Assembly (NCBI RefSeq): GCF_003864295.1
Contig: NZ_BDQK01000001.1
Location: 62,001 to 126,000, forward strand
Length of the DNA stretch: 64,000 nucleotides
Origin: Aphanothece sacrum FPU1
GTDB lineage: Bacteria > Cyanobacteriota > Cyanobacteriia > Cyanobacteriales > Microcystaceae
Direction: 5' to 3'
Part shown: piece by piece, positions 41,707-51,031 of the stretch
Numbering within the stretch: the first letter of the stretch is position 1
Layout of the letters: every line of letters begins with the position of its first letter
Notes under the pieces: model-generated
Seen by the model: only the letters and a program-made list of their open reading frames with translations
Database searches by the model: none
Told to the model about the DNA's origin: nothing
Program-made: the position numbers and the translations under genes

Positions 41707-42345
41707 TTATTCACTATCTTGGATAGCCCTCATTAGTTCTTGAGGATGATAAATTAAAAAATCGGGTTGATGTTGTGCTAAAATTTCAGGAGAATTAAAA
41801 CCCCAAGCAACAGCAATAACTTTAACGTTACTTTTTTGTGCTGAGCGAATATCTCTGGTTTCATCTCCTACATAAATGATTTCACTCGGAATCAGTTTAT
41901 GTTCTTTAAGTAATTGATTAATAACTTTATGTTTACCAAATAAAGTAGTGCCTGAATAAATAAACTCAAATAAGTTTCCTAAGTTATTACTTTTGAGAAA
42001 AGATAGGACATTCTCCTGCCTATTAGAAGTAATAATGCCTAATAAATAACCGTTTTCTTTTAACTCTTTTAGAAAATTAGGAATGCCATTAATTGGCTTA
42101 AGTTCTTGAATTTTATGCCTTAACTCTGAGGTAACTCTGTTTAATACAAAGGGAATTTTGAGCGGAGAAATTTCTGATTGTTTAATCAATTCTTTAACAC
42201 TTAAATGTTTAAGCTTTTCTAAATCTTCTGAATTAACAGGTTTATAGCCAAATTCTCCCGATAAACTATTGGCAATCTCTACAAAAGCATGATAGGTATC
42301 TGCTAGGGTGCCATCAAAATCAAAAATAATTGCTTTGACTGCCAT
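41707..42345 (-). CDS. HAD-family phosphatase (phosphoglycolate phosphatase-like)
   Basis: The 212-residue protein has all four HAD motifs: DFDGT (Asp9, Asp11), IITSNR (about 108-113), the lysine in FGKHK (about 138) and YVGDETRDIRSA (about 158-169). The helical cap between residues 17 and 80 is of the C1 type, as in phosphoglycolate phosphatase (Gph) and PpaX. Phosphoglycolate is a likely substrate in a photosynthetic cell, but that is inference. The stop codon touches the heptamer array to its left. Confidence 0.85.
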   Translation of the reverse strand: MAVKAIIFDFDGTLADTYHAFVEIANSLSGEFGYKPVNSEDLEKLKHLSVKELIKQSEISPLKIPFVLNRVTSELRHKIQELKPINGIPNFLKELKENGYLLGIITSNRQENVLSFLKSNNLGNLFEFIYSGTTLFGKHKVINQLLKEHKLIPSEIIYVGDETRDIRSAQKSNVKVIAVAWGFNSPEILAQHQPDFLIYHPQELMRAIQDSE

Positions 42346-42459
42346 TTGTTTAAGGATTAATAATAAAGAGTACCGAATTAAGAGAAATAGAAATTAAGCC
42401 ATTTTTAAGGGTGATTTTCGTCAAAATCTAGGCTACAGGATCAAAAAAGACAGTTATCA

Positions 42460-43419
42460 CTAAATCCCTTCTCTATTTAGATTAGCACGGGCATTACGAT
42501 GCCACATCTCTAGTTTAATTCTCCTTAAGGCTGATGATCGAAATCTGCTATTCCATTCCTCTAAAGATAGATTGGCTAATTCTGTCAATTTTGGGGCAAT
42601 ATTCTGAGGATAGGGCTGAAAATCTTCTATATCTGTCTCTTCGGCAAATCGTTGATTCCAGGGACACACATCCTGACAAATATCACATCCGGCTACCCAT
42701 CCGTCTAAATGAGGTGTTATGGTATCAGGAAGTGTCTTAGCCCGATTTTCAATGGTATGATAGGCGATACAGCGATTAGCGTCTACCACAAAGGGCTGAG
42801 GAATGGCACCTGTAGGACAAGCTTCTAAACATCGGGTACAAGTGCCACAATGTTGAGTATGGGGCTGATCGGGGATTAAGGTTAAATTAGTTAATATTTC
42901 TCCTAAGAATACCCAACTGCCGTATTCTTTGGTAATAACATTGCCATTTTTAGCAATCCAACCGATTCCAGCCCGTTGCGCCCACACTTTATCCTGAATG
43001 GGGCCAGTGTCTACATAATAACGGGTTTCAATGTTTTCTGCTTGAGTTTCTAACCATTGACTGAAGGCTTTAAGTTTCTTTGTCATGACTTTATGATAAT
43101 CCCTTCCCCAACCATAACGAGAGATTTTGCCGTCTTCTTTATGATTAGAATGTTGAGGAGAAGTATAATAATTTAAGGCGACACAAATAACTGATTTTAC
43201 CGATGGCATACAATTATGAATATCTAAGCGTTTACCATTAGCCATCCAGTCCATATTTGCCTGATAACCTAACCCTAACCACGTCTCTAAATGATTAACC
43301 GCTTCATCATTAAATGAAGTATTAACATCAGCAATACCAACTTGATGAAACCCTAAATCAATGGCTTTTTCTTTAATTAATTGAGTCCATTCTATAGCAT
43401 TCATAGTTATTTTTGTCAA
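42460..43419 (-). CDS. queG: epoxyqueuosine reductase
   Basis: QueG does the last step of queuosine synthesis in tRNA using a cobalamin cofactor and two 4Fe-4S clusters. The cluster cysteines are in CGTCTRCLEACPTGAI and GCDICQDVCPWN. The cobalamin/acid region reads YVDTGPIQDKVWAQRAGIGW. The 319-residue length is normal. The ATG at 43419 sits just before a family I repeat that fills the upstream gap, so any promoter must lie in or near that repeat. Confidence 0.95.
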   Translation of the reverse strand: MTKITMNAIEWTQLIKEKAIDLGFHQVGIADVNTSFNDEAVNHLETWLGLGYQANMDWMANGKRLDIHNCMPSVKSVICVALNYYTSPQHSNHKEDGKISRYGWGRDYHKVMTKKLKAFSQWLETQAENIETRYYVDTGPIQDKVWAQRAGIGWIAKNGNVITKEYGSWVFLGEILTNLTLIPDQPHTQHCGTCTRCLEACPTGAIPQPFVVDANRCIAYHTIENRAKTLPDTITPHLDGWVAGCDICQDVCPWNQRFAEETDIEDFQPYPQNIAPKLTELANLSLEEWNSRFRSSALRRIKLEMWHRNARANLNREGI

Positions 43420-43427
43420 ACATCTTC

Positions 43428-43613
43428 GGTTCTATCGGACTTACTATGCTAAATTAATAATTAATGACAGACTTAAGTCTGATCCTATAAAGACTAAGTC
43501 CGCCTGCGCGGACTGCCATTATAGGTTGCCTAGGCAAACTTTATTTGTATAGCTTAACTATGAACGAGTTAAGGTCTATCATTTGTAATAATTTAGCATA
43601 ACTTGTCCAGTAA
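43428..43613 (+). repeat. family I element, copy C
   Basis: The left end GGTTCTATCGGACTTACTATG is intact; the right end (ACTTGTCCAGTA) lacks its last bases. Hairpins are CAGACTT/AAGTCTG, AGTCCGC-ctgc-GCGGACT and a broken AGGTTGC-ctag-GCAAACT. It lies directly upstream of queG. Confidence 0.85.
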
Positions 43614-43984
43614 GCTGTCACGCATTTAATTGACCTGTTGTGACTGCATGGGAGCGCCGGAGCAAAGGGAGCGCCGGAGAGGGGGTTTTAACGTCTGTAC
43701 CAAAGTTCAAAATAAGCGGTTTAAATGCACAACAGCTTAGAACCTTATACATTTTAAATGCGTCTTAGCTTAAAAAAGAAGATTCTCAATGCCTGTACAA
43801 ACGGATTTATCTGATATATTGGTTAGAATCGCCAGAATATTGTTAAAAACCTGACCATAAGACCTGTCACCCAATTCTTTACTTTAGATTAGGCATAGGG
43901 TGAGACAGGGTGTAACTAGCTACAATAACTATATTTAGGACTGTCAATTAATTAACCCATTTCTCGGTTCTTAACCTTAAGATT
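43614..43984. other. 371-base gap upstream of the S9 peptidase gene
   Basis: It contains a tandem GGGAGCGCCGGAG pair (43650-43662, 43668-43680), the short repeat GCGGTTTAAATGCACAACAGCTTA (43714-43737, also at 941-964) and CATTTTAAATGCG like the palindrome at 847. I see no gene; the promoter of the peptidase gene is probably in the last 150 bases. Confidence 0.55.
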
Positions 43985-45916
43985 ATGATAGCCCAAATGA
44001 TTGCCCCTTTCGGTTCCTGGAAATCTCCCATTACTTCTGATGTGATCGTGGCAGGAAGTATTAGTATAGGGGGTATTATGTTCGACGCTGAGGATATTTA
44101 TTGGTTAGAAGGACGACCCACAGAAGGGGGAAGAAATGTCTTAGTTAAACGCAGTCCCGATGGAACGATGTCGGATATTACCCCTCAACCGTTTAATGTG
44201 CGTAGTCGTGTCCATGAATACGGGGGAGGTTCATTTCTAGTGGTCGCAGGGATTGTCTATTTTGTTAATTTTAGCGATCAAAGACTGTATCAACAATTAC
44301 CCGATCAAACTCCTCAACCTTTGACCCCAGAAGGAAACCGTCGCTATGCAGATTTAATTTTAGATAAAAAACAAAATCGTCTTATTTGTGTAAGTGAAGA
44401 TCATAGTAATAATGGGGAAGAACCAGAAAATACAATTGTTAGTGTAGATATAAAGACAGGACAGATTGAAATTCTCGTTAAAGGTCATGATTTTTATTCT
44501 TCTCCTCGTTTAAGTCCCGATGGAACCCAATTAGCTTGGATTTCCTGGGATCATCCTAATATGCCTTGGGATGGTACTAAATTATGGTTAGGACACATGG
44601 AAGAAGACGGTTCTTTGGGAAAAATTATCTCAGTAGCAGGCAATACTGATGAATCTATTAGTGAACCAAAATGGTCACCTGATGGTAAATTATATTTTTC
44701 AAGTGATCGTATGGGATGGTGGAATCTCTGTTTTTATAGCAAAAAAGGGGTTATTATTTCGTTATTTCCTTTGAATGCAGAGTTTGCTTATCCCCATTGG
44801 GTATTTGGCCTCTCAACTTATACGTTTACTTCTGCTAATCAGATTATCTGTACGTTTTCTCAAGATGGACGGTGGGTTCTAGCTAGTTTAGACGTTCAAA
44901 AGCGGCAACTTAGTATTTTAGACACCCCTTATAGCAATATTGCCTCTCTCGATGCTTATAACGGTCAAATTGTCTTAATTGGAGGTTCTCCCACAGAAGC
45001 AACCGCGGCCATTTGTTTAAATATGAAAACAGGGGAAACTTTGACTCTGAAGCGATCAACAGATCTAAAAGTTGATCCTGGTTATTTATCCATTCCTCAA
45101 TTAATCCCCTTTCCCACAGAAAATGGCTTAACTGCTTATGCTTGGTATTATGCCCCTCAAAATAAAGATTATATAGCCCCTGAAGGAGAATTACCCCCAT
45201 TATTAGTTAAAAGTCATGGGGGGCCAACGGCGGCAGCTTCTTCTAATCTTAGTTTACGGGTGCAATATTGGACGAGTCGAGGGTTTGCTTATTTAGATGT
45301 GAACTATGGAGGAAGTACTGGTTTTGGCCGGGACTATCGTCAACGGTTAGAGGGACAATGGGGCATAGTGGATGTGGATGATTGTGTTAATGTGGCTAAA
45401 TATTTGGTAGAACAAGAGATAGTTGATGGCGATCGCTTGGCTATTTCGGGAGGAAGTGCAGGAGGATACACGACTTTAGCGGCCTTAACTTTTCGAGATA
45501 CATTTAAGGCCGGGGCGAGTTATTATGGAGTCGGTGATTTAGAAGCTTTGGCCAAAGATACTCATAAGTTTGAGTCCCGTTATTTAGAAAGATTAATTGG
45601 TAAATATCCTGAAGAAAAAGAAATTTATCAAGCGCGATCGCCGATTAATTTTACGGAACAATTAGCTTGTCCAGTTATTTTCTTTCAAGGATTAGAAGAT
45701 AAGGTAGTTCCTTGTAATCAAGCGGAAATGATGGTAGAAGCAATTAAAGAAAAAGGTTTACCTGTTGCTTATGTAGCGTTTGAAGGGGAACAACATGGAT
45801 TCCGTCGCGCTGAAAATATTAAACATGCTTTAGATGGGGAATTTTATTTTTATTCTCGTATTTTTGGCTTTGAACCGGCTGAAAATTTGCAACCAATTAA
45901 TATTATGAATCTTTAA
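43985..45916 (+). CDS. S9-family serine peptidase (dipeptidyl/acylaminoacyl peptidase-like)
   Basis: The 643-residue protein has an N-terminal beta-propeller (about 30-370) and an alpha/beta-hydrolase catalytic domain. The catalytic Ser is in SGGSAGGY (about residue 493), the Asp in GLEDKVVP (about 577) and the His in GEQHGFRRAEN (about 610). S9 peptidases cleave short peptides, often after proline or acylated residues. No signal peptide is seen, so it should act in the cytoplasm. It stands alone between repeats. Confidence 0.92.
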   Translation: MIAQMIAPFGSWKSPITSDVIVAGSISIGGIMFDAEDIYWLEGRPTEGGRNVLVKRSPDGTMSDITPQPFNVRSRVHEYGGGSFLVVAGIVYFVNFSDQRLYQQLPDQTPQPLTPEGNRRYADLILDKKQNRLICVSEDHSNNGEEPENTIVSVDIKTGQIEILVKGHDFYSSPRLSPDGTQLAWISWDHPNMPWDGTKLWLGHMEEDGSLGKIISVAGNTDESISEPKWSPDGKLYFSSDRMGWWNLCFYSKKGVIISLFPLNAEFAYPHWVFGLSTYTFTSANQIICTFSQDGRWVLASLDVQKRQLSILDTPYSNIASLDAYNGQIVLIGGSPTEATAAICLNMKTGETLTLKRSTDLKVDPGYLSIPQLIPFPTENGLTAYAWYYAPQNKDYIAPEGELPPLLVKSHGGPTAAASSNLSLRVQYWTSRGFAYLDVNYGGSTGFGRDYRQRLEGQWGIVDVDDCVNVAKYLVEQEIVDGDRLAISGGSAGGYTTLAALTFRDTFKAGASYYGVGDLEALAKDTHKFESRYLERLIGKYPEEKEIYQARSPINFTEQLACPVIFFQGLEDKVVPCNQAEMMVEAIKEKGLPVAYVAFEGEQHGFRRAENIKHALDGEFYFYSRIFGFEPAENLQPINIMNL

Positions 45917-45923
45917 TATTTTT

Positions 45924-46088
45924 GGTTCTACCGGACAAGTTATGCTAAATTATTACAAATAAGAGACTTTAACTCGTTCATAGTTAAGCTATACAAATAA
46001 AGGTTGCCTACGCAACCTATAATGGCAGTCCACGAAGGTGGACTTCGTTTTTATAGGATAAGGCTTTAGTCTTTTATTAATTGTTAGT
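45924..46088 (-). repeat. family I element, copy D, inverse orientation
   Basis: The left end is GGTTCTACCGGACAAGTTATGCTAAATTATTACAAAT. Then TTTAACTCGTTCATAGTTAAG, AGGTTGCctacGCAACCT and AGTCCAC-gaag-GTGGACT, with AGTCC(A)C/G(T)GGACT differing from other copies at a base pair. The right terminal repeat is lost. Confidence 0.85.
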
Positions 46089-46094
46089 TTATTT

Positions 46095-46325
46095 TATGTA
46101 ATTAATTGTGTCTAAAAATTAACCAGACTTGCTGTTCCTTTGAGGGAAAGAATGTGATAGGTTTGTATCTGCCCTTCAAGTACCTGAGGACAGCCCCGTG
46201 TGGGAGTGCGCTGGGTAGTCAAAATTGCCTCTGTTTTAATTATGTAAAAAACCCGCCCCTACTACAAAAACCCCCTCCTACAAATTTTGTGTAATTAATT
46301 TTGTCTACCTACTTATTAGTAATTA
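46095..46325. other. gap segment with structured region and repeat shared with 24128
   Basis: The segment is bounded by GTAATTAATTGTGTC and GTAATTAATTTTGTC direct repeats. The right part (46244-46325) is the inverse of 24128-24232. The middle can pair as TTGAGGG/CCCTTCAA and GACAGCCCC/GGG...GCT...GTC. A 62-codon frame across it has no ribosome site and no family. A decayed element or a structured RNA are both possible. Confidence 0.35.
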
Positions 46326-46434
46326 CACAGTTCCACTAATCAATTCCTGAATTTTTCGATTTTCAAAGCTAGGCTGAGAAATATAAAACCTATATTCAGT
46401 TTTTAAAAACTAAACTTAGGTTTGAGATCGCGCT

Positions 46435-46462
46435 TTTACAAAAAATGAGAATAAGCTAAAAT
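46435..46462 (+). promoter_or_regulatory. sigma-70 type promoter of the rubrerythrin gene
   Basis: TTTACA (46435-46440) and TAAAAT (46457-46462) are separated by 16 bases and lie 39 bases before the ATG. Confidence 0.5.
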
Positions 46463-46500
46463 ACTTAAGGTGGCTCAATTCTAGTGAGAAAAAAACACTT

Positions 46501-47214
46501 ATGGATATGTCAAATTCTAATACTCTTAAAAATCTTGAGGCGGCTTTTGGTGGGGAGTCAATGGCTAACCGCAAATATCTTTTTTTTGCTGAAGTTACGA
46601 AACAGTTGGGGATGAAAGAATTATCTAAACTATTTAAAGAAACGGCTAATCAAGAGACAGAACACGCTTTTGCTCATTTCCGTTTATTACATCCTGAATT
46701 AGTGGTTGATGACTTGTCTAGTTTAACAGAAGAAGATAAAAAGGCTATTGCTTCGCGTTGTTTAGAATTAGCTATTGAAGGGGAAACCTACGAATATACA
46801 ACCATGTATCCTGAATTTGCTGATCAAGCAAAAATTGATCTCGATGAACAAGCAGCAGCCGAATTTAAAGAACAAGAAAACGAGTCAAAAGAACACGCTG
46901 CCATTTTCCGTAAAGCTGCTAGTAATTTTGGCTTTTTAACAAGTATTGAACATCATCATGCGGATCAATATACCGAAGCTTTATCTACTTTAGATGGAGT
47001 TTCTCCTCAAGCAAAAACTGTTAGTGATGATCCTGTAACTCGTAAATGGATTTGTCGTCAATGTTCTATGATTTATGATCCAATAGTTGGTGATCCAGAT
47101 TCGGGAATTGTTGCAGGGACAGCGTTTGAAGATATTCCTGATGATTGGTTTTGTCCTATTTGTGGTGCGTCTAAGAAACTTTTTGTTCCTTATGAAGAAG
47201 CGATCGCCGCTTAA
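46501..47214 (+). CDS. rubrerythrin (ferritin-like domain plus rubredoxin)
   Basis: The 237-residue protein joins a di-iron ferritin-like domain (1-165; Glu19, [10 protein letters not shown] around 47-56, [13 protein letters not shown]) to a C-terminal rubredoxin with two CxxC knuckles, [12 protein letters not shown] and [13 protein letters not shown]. The rubredoxin part is full length (about 50 residues), longer than the short domain of classical rubrerythrin. These proteins reduce hydrogen peroxide. It has its own promoter at 46435. In a cyanobacterium with oxygen-sensitive metabolism, peroxide defence is the natural role. Confidence 0.92.
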   Translation: MDMSNSNTLKNLEAAFGGESMANRKYLFFAEVTKQLGMKELSKLFKETANQETEHAFAHFRLLHPELVVDDLSSLTEEDKKAIASRCLELAIEGETYEYTTMYPEFADQAKIDLDEQAAAEFKEQENESKEHAAIFRKAASNFGFLTSIEHHHADQYTEALSTLDGVSPQAKTVSDDPVTRKWICRQCSMIYDPIVGDPDSGIVAGTAFEDIPDDWFCPICGASKKLFVPYEEAIAA

Positions 47215-47225
47215 TTAAGTAATAC

Positions 47226-47284
47226 CATTTAATTTAGCCTCCGAAGGGAGGCTTAGTTTGTATAGTATCAGGCTTTAGTCTGTC
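47226..47284 (-). repeat. truncated family I element
   Basis: It keeps AGCCTCC-gaag-GGAGGCT, TTAGTTTGTATAGTATC and AGGCTTTAGTCTG. The stem sequence differs from other copies but stays complementary. It lies between two converging genes and may serve as their transcription stop. Confidence 0.65.
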
Positions 47285-47307
47285 TATCTATAGGTTTTGA
47301 TTTAGCG

Positions 47308-47838
47308 TTAAATCAAATTTTCTAAATTATTTTGAATGACTTTTTTTTGTTCTTCATCATATCCCCATTTCTCTAAAAAAGAAGCATAAATACCTTTTCC
47401 ATGAATAATAGTTGACTTTAATTTTTTTAACTTTTCTGTAACTAATTCTAAATTAAGTTGTTGAATTATCTGAGTGGTTCGCTGGCAAACTCTATCAGAA
47501 CCTTGGGCTGTCTTTTCATCATTATTACGACGATGAGTTATAGCCATTGCTGAAGACATAGCCAAATTTTTAACTAATAATTCACTAACAATTTCTGGGC
47601 AAGTTTTTAACCCATTAATAACCTCTGATGATGGGTTATCTGCTAAAGAATGATCGCTAGTTAAATAAGTCACAAAAAAGCCTCTGGCACCATTTTCACT
47701 ATTAACCAAAGTAGTAATCATTTCTTGAATTTCATCATCCTTTAATTGTTGAGATTCCATTGCTTCGAGCAAAGTTTCACTTAAGTTAAGAGCATCTTCA
47801 AAAGAGACGTTATTAGGAATTTGCCAATTCATAAGCAA
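47308..47838 (-). CDS. hypothetical cyanobacterial protein (176 aa)
   Basis: I do not recognise the family. The protein is soluble and helical: SFEDALNLSETLLEAMESQQL at the start (about 11-31), a TTLVNSENGARGFFVTYLTS core (about 46-65) and a basic C-terminal half (KLKKLKSTIIHGKGIYASF). It lies 23 bases downstream of the bestrophin-like gene on the same strand and could be cotranscribed with it and with the PBP gene before that. Confidence 0.6.
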   Translation of the reverse strand: MLMNWQIPNNVSFEDALNLSETLLEAMESQQLKDDEIQEMITTLVNSENGARGFFVTYLTSDHSLADNPSSEVINGLKTCPEIVSELLVKNLAMSSAMAITHRRNNDEKTAQGSDRVCQRTTQIIQQLNLELVTEKLKKLKSTIIHGKGIYASFLEKWGYDEEQKKVIQNNLENLI

Positions 47839-47861
47839 TAATTATCTAAAATCTATGAAGT

Positions 47862-48803
47862 TTATAGAGTTAAATCATTGATTGGATCTTGCCAATGCTT
47901 AACACAAGGAGCTAAAGTAATTAAGTCCTCGATATTTCTTTGCATTGTAGAACAAATTTGATCTAAAGGTAAGTCATTATGATCATAACCAAAAGGATTT
48001 TCAATTTCTATACCAATGGCTTCAATACCAAATACGGTAAAACTAATTAAAGCGACAATGGGGGCTGTTACCCATCCTAACTTATCAACTAATTGAAAGG
48101 GTAAAGTTAAACAATATATTAAAAGTAACTGTTTTAAATGAATGGAATAAGCTAAAGGAATCGGAGTTTTAAGAATTCTTTCACAACCTCCTAAAACATC
48201 AACCATATGATCCAATAATTTAAACATTGTTATAAGTTGATAAGAATCAATACATTTTTTTTCATATTGTTGTTGTAAATAGTCCCCAATCCAAAAAGCT
48301 ATTTCTAAAGGAGGATTATTCATTGTTTTTAATTTTTCATGCCATTTTTGAGGCATAAATATAGCTAATTCATCATTAACTTTTTCATATCTTAAATGTA
48401 TCTTAGTCGCTATAGAAAAGGCAATTAAAAGTCGTAAAATAACAATTTTATCTCGCCGATCTTCAATATTATTTTCTTTGATTGTCACCCAAATGGTTCG
48501 GGCTAAATTTCGTACCGTATTAACTAAATTTCCCCACAGTTTACGCCCTTCCCAATATCTTTCATAAGCAGTATTTGTGCGAAAAACTAATAGTAACCCT
48601 AAAACAATACTAGGCACGACACTTTCAAGACGTAAAGCCAAATTAATGCCAGATTTATAGAGAAATGTTATACCCAAACTGACCCCCGCACAAAACAAAA
48701 CCCTTGGCAAAATAGCGGGAATAACAGAACCTCGCCATTGCCATGCCAAACGAAACCAAACTCGACCTTCTCGGTTTTGTCCAGAATTAGAGGAGTTTTT
48801 CAT
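47862..48803 (-). CDS. bestrophin-like (UPF0187) anion channel
   Basis: The 313-residue protein from the ATG at 48803 (MKNSSNSG) is a bestrophin-family membrane protein: PAILPRVLFCAGVS (helix 1), VPSIVLGLLLVFRTNTAYER (residues conserved in bestrophins), WGNLVNTVRNLAR and, near the end, GIEIENPFGYDHNDLPLD, the family's hallmark. Bacterial and thylakoid bestrophins conduct chloride or bicarbonate. AAGGGGATC before this ATG supports the start and rules out the longer frame, which would overlap the PBP gene by 38 bases. It lies 7 bases after the PBP stop, so the two are likely one transcript. Confidence 0.9.
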   Translation of the reverse strand: MKNSSNSGQNREGRVWFRLAWQWRGSVIPAILPRVLFCAGVSLGITFLYKSGINLALRLESVVPSIVLGLLLVFRTNTAYERYWEGRKLWGNLVNTVRNLARTIWVTIKENNIEDRRDKIVILRLLIAFSIATKIHLRYEKVNDELAIFMPQKWHEKLKTMNNPPLEIAFWIGDYLQQQYEKKCIDSYQLITMFKLLDHMVDVLGGCERILKTPIPLAYSIHLKQLLLIYCLTLPFQLVDKLGWVTAPIVALISFTVFGIEAIGIEIENPFGYDHNDLPLDQICSTMQRNIEDLITLAPCVKHWQDPINDLTL

Positions 48804-48810
48804 GATCCCC

Positions 48811-50745
48811 TTATTTTTTCGCCTTGGGACGGGGGAATTTAGAGGCATCAGGGAATTGCTTAACGGGTTCGTTTTTCAGGGCTTGCTCCATGAATTCACG
48901 CCAAATGGGAGCCACATAACCTCCCCCTGTAACCCCTTTTCCTAAGACACGGTTGCCATCGTCTCCGATCCAAACCGCCGTAGCTAACTGAGGGACATAA
49001 CCCACAAACCAGACATTACGCTCACTATCGGTAGTTCCGGTTTTTCCAGCGGCTGGACGACCAAGATGAGCGGCCCTTCCCGTTCCTTCATTGATGACCC
49101 CTTGTAACACAGAAGTTAAGGAAGCCGTCGCCCAAGGATCAAGCACTAATTGAGGTTTGGGAGTATTATCTAATAACATATTACCCCGACTGTCTGTCAC
49201 TTGTACAATAATAGTTGGATCATTGTACCAGCCATTGCTGGCAAAAGTTGCATAAGCGGTCGCCATTTCTAGGGGGGTTACGTCTCCTGCACCCAAAGGT
49301 AAGGAAGTAACCGCTTGTAATGGACTCTTAATACCAATACGACGGGCTACTTCAATAACTCTATCAATGCCCACTTTGCGCCCCACAACTACCGCAGGAA
49401 CGTTACTAGATTTAATTAAAGCTGTGCGAATGGACATGGCCCCAGAATAACCTCCCCCATAGTTTTTGGGAGTATATAAGCCGCTACCATCTCTAAAGCT
49501 GACGGGACTGTCATTAACGACAGAATCTGGGGTAAATTTACCACTAGCAAAGGCTGTATAGTAAACAAAGGGTTTAAAGGATGAGCCGGGTTGACGATGG
49601 GATTGGGTAACTCGGTTTAACTGACTTTTTTCGTAATCTACTCCACCAACTATAGCTTTAATAAAATGGGTACGAGGGTCAACAGAAACGAGGGCAAGTT
49701 GTAACTCTTTGGCATAAACTCCTCGGCCTCGTAACCTACGATAACTCTGTTGCACGATATCTTGAGCTTTTTCCTGCACATAATAGTCTACGCTCGTTTG
49801 CACCCGCATTCCCCCTTTAAGGGTGGCTTCTTTGCCAAAATGCTTGTTTAACTCCTGCATTACCGTATCAGTAACATAGGGTTGTTTACTGCCACTCCAG
49901 GAAGTGGGTTTACCCATTCCTAAAGGCTGTTTATAGGCTGCGTCCGCTTGTTGGGGAGTAATCCAACCTATTTCGGTCATTCGCCCTAAAACGAGCTTTT
50001 GTCGTTCTTTAGCTGTCTGATAGTTGTTAAAAGGACTATAGGTTTCTGGGGCCTGGATTAAACCGGCCATCATGGCTGATTCAGCTAAATTGAGTTTTGA
50101 TGCGGGTTTGTTAAAATAGCTTTGGGCGGCGGTTTGCACCCCATAATTATTATGACCCCAATAAATATTATTGAGGTACATTTCCATAATTTGATCTTTT
50201 TCAAACACTTGTTCTACTCGTATAGCCAGAACCGCTTCAGCAATTTTACGACTAACGGTTCTCTCACTAGATAAAAATATATTTTTTACTAGCTGCATGG
50301 TTAAAGTAGAGGCCCCTTCTACTACTCCTTTACTTTTCCAGTTGACCCACATGGCCCGACCGATACTATTGGGGTTAATGCCATGATGAAGGTAAAAGTG
50401 GCTATCTTCAATGGCCATTACTGCCCGTTTGAGTTCAGGAGAAATACGATCAAGGGGGACAACTTCTCGGTTAGCTTCGTCATGAAGTCTTGAGAGGAGT
50501 CTACCTTTAATATCGTAAATATAACTTGTTTCTGTTGGGGCGTAGGTGGTTAAAATCCGAACATCAGGGAGGTTACGGAAACTAATGGCTAATCCTACAA
50601 GTCCGCCAGCGATAATAGAACTCCCTAACAGGGCCATTCCTAGAACGGTTCCCCCAGCGATTTTCATAACGCCCTGATAAAAGGAAGCGTCAGGGGAAGG
50701 GGGTTGTTTCTTTCCTTGTTGTTGCCGAATGGTACTAGACGACAC
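48811..50745 (-). CDS. class A penicillin-binding protein (PBP1a type)
   Basis: The 644-residue bifunctional enzyme polymerises and cross-links peptidoglycan. An N-terminal helix (about 28-55) anchors it. The glycosyltransferase motif AIEDSHFYLHHGI carries catalytic Glu113. The transpeptidase motifs are SSFK (about 387-390, nucleophile Ser), SSN in KSSNVPAVV, and KTGTTDSE (about 567). The lysine/proline-rich tail (PRPKAKK) is short. Cyanobacteria have several class A PBPs; the paralogue cannot be named from this alone. The bestrophin gene follows directly. Confidence 0.93.
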   Translation of the reverse strand: MSSSTIRQQQGKKQPPSPDASFYQGVMKIAGGTVLGMALLGSSIIAGGLVGLAISFRNLPDVRILTTYAPTETSYIYDIKGRLLSRLHDEANREVVPLDRISPELKRAVMAIEDSHFYLHHGINPNSIGRAMWVNWKSKGVVEGASTLTMQLVKNIFLSSERTVSRKIAEAVLAIRVEQVFEKDQIMEMYLNNIYWGHNNYGVQTAAQSYFNKPASKLNLAESAMMAGLIQAPETYSPFNNYQTAKERQKLVLGRMTEIGWITPQQADAAYKQPLGMGKPTSWSGSKQPYVTDTVMQELNKHFGKEATLKGGMRVQTSVDYYVQEKAQDIVQQSYRRLRGRGVYAKELQLALVSVDPRTHFIKAIVGGVDYEKSQLNRVTQSHRQPGSSFKPFVYYTAFASGKFTPDSVVNDSPVSFRDGSGLYTPKNYGGGYSGAMSIRTALIKSSNVPAVVVGRKVGIDRVIEVARRIGIKSPLQAVTSLPLGAGDVTPLEMATAYATFASNGWYNDPTIIVQVTDSRGNMLLDNTPKPQLVLDPWATASLTSVLQGVINEGTGRAAHLGRPAAGKTGTTDSERNVWFVGYVPQLATAVWIGDDGNRVLGKGVTGGGYVAPIWREFMEQALKNEPVKQFPDASKFPRPKAKK

Positions 50746-50976
50746 GATGTTTTTACTTCCTCACTCCGAAAGATTATATAGGAATATCAATAAACAGGTT
50801 CTAATCCGTTATTATTTTCTGGTGTTGATATAGTAGCTTACAAGAATTTCGCTAGGAGTCAATCCCTAATCTGTTATATTATGCCTTCTCTTGGGGTAAA
50901 TTGGGGAACTGGACTCTTTTAAATTTCTGATATTATGGTGATTATTGGCGGTAATATGGGGTTTTACTAAGATTGA

Positions 50977-51009
50977 AGGGGACAGTTATTTATTTTTTGC
51001 CTGTCCCCT
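50977..51009. terminator. hairpin after the histidine phosphatase gene
   Basis: AGGGGACAG and CTGTCCCCT form a 9-bp stem with a 15-base loop, 22 bases beyond the stop of the leftward phosphatase gene. The T-run after it is weak on both strands. Confidence 0.55.
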
Positions 51010-51031
51010 CTGTGATCAATTTTTTCTGATC

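Noticed and set aside
46120-46240. 6S RNA or RNase P RNA, because of the pairing and an ACCAGACTTGCTG string
   Set aside because: The conserved cores of those RNAs are not present; only short chance similarity remains.
46106-46294. 62-codon frame from a TTG in the gap before the rubrerythrin gene
   Set aside because: No ribosome site, no family, and its end lies in an interspersed repeat.
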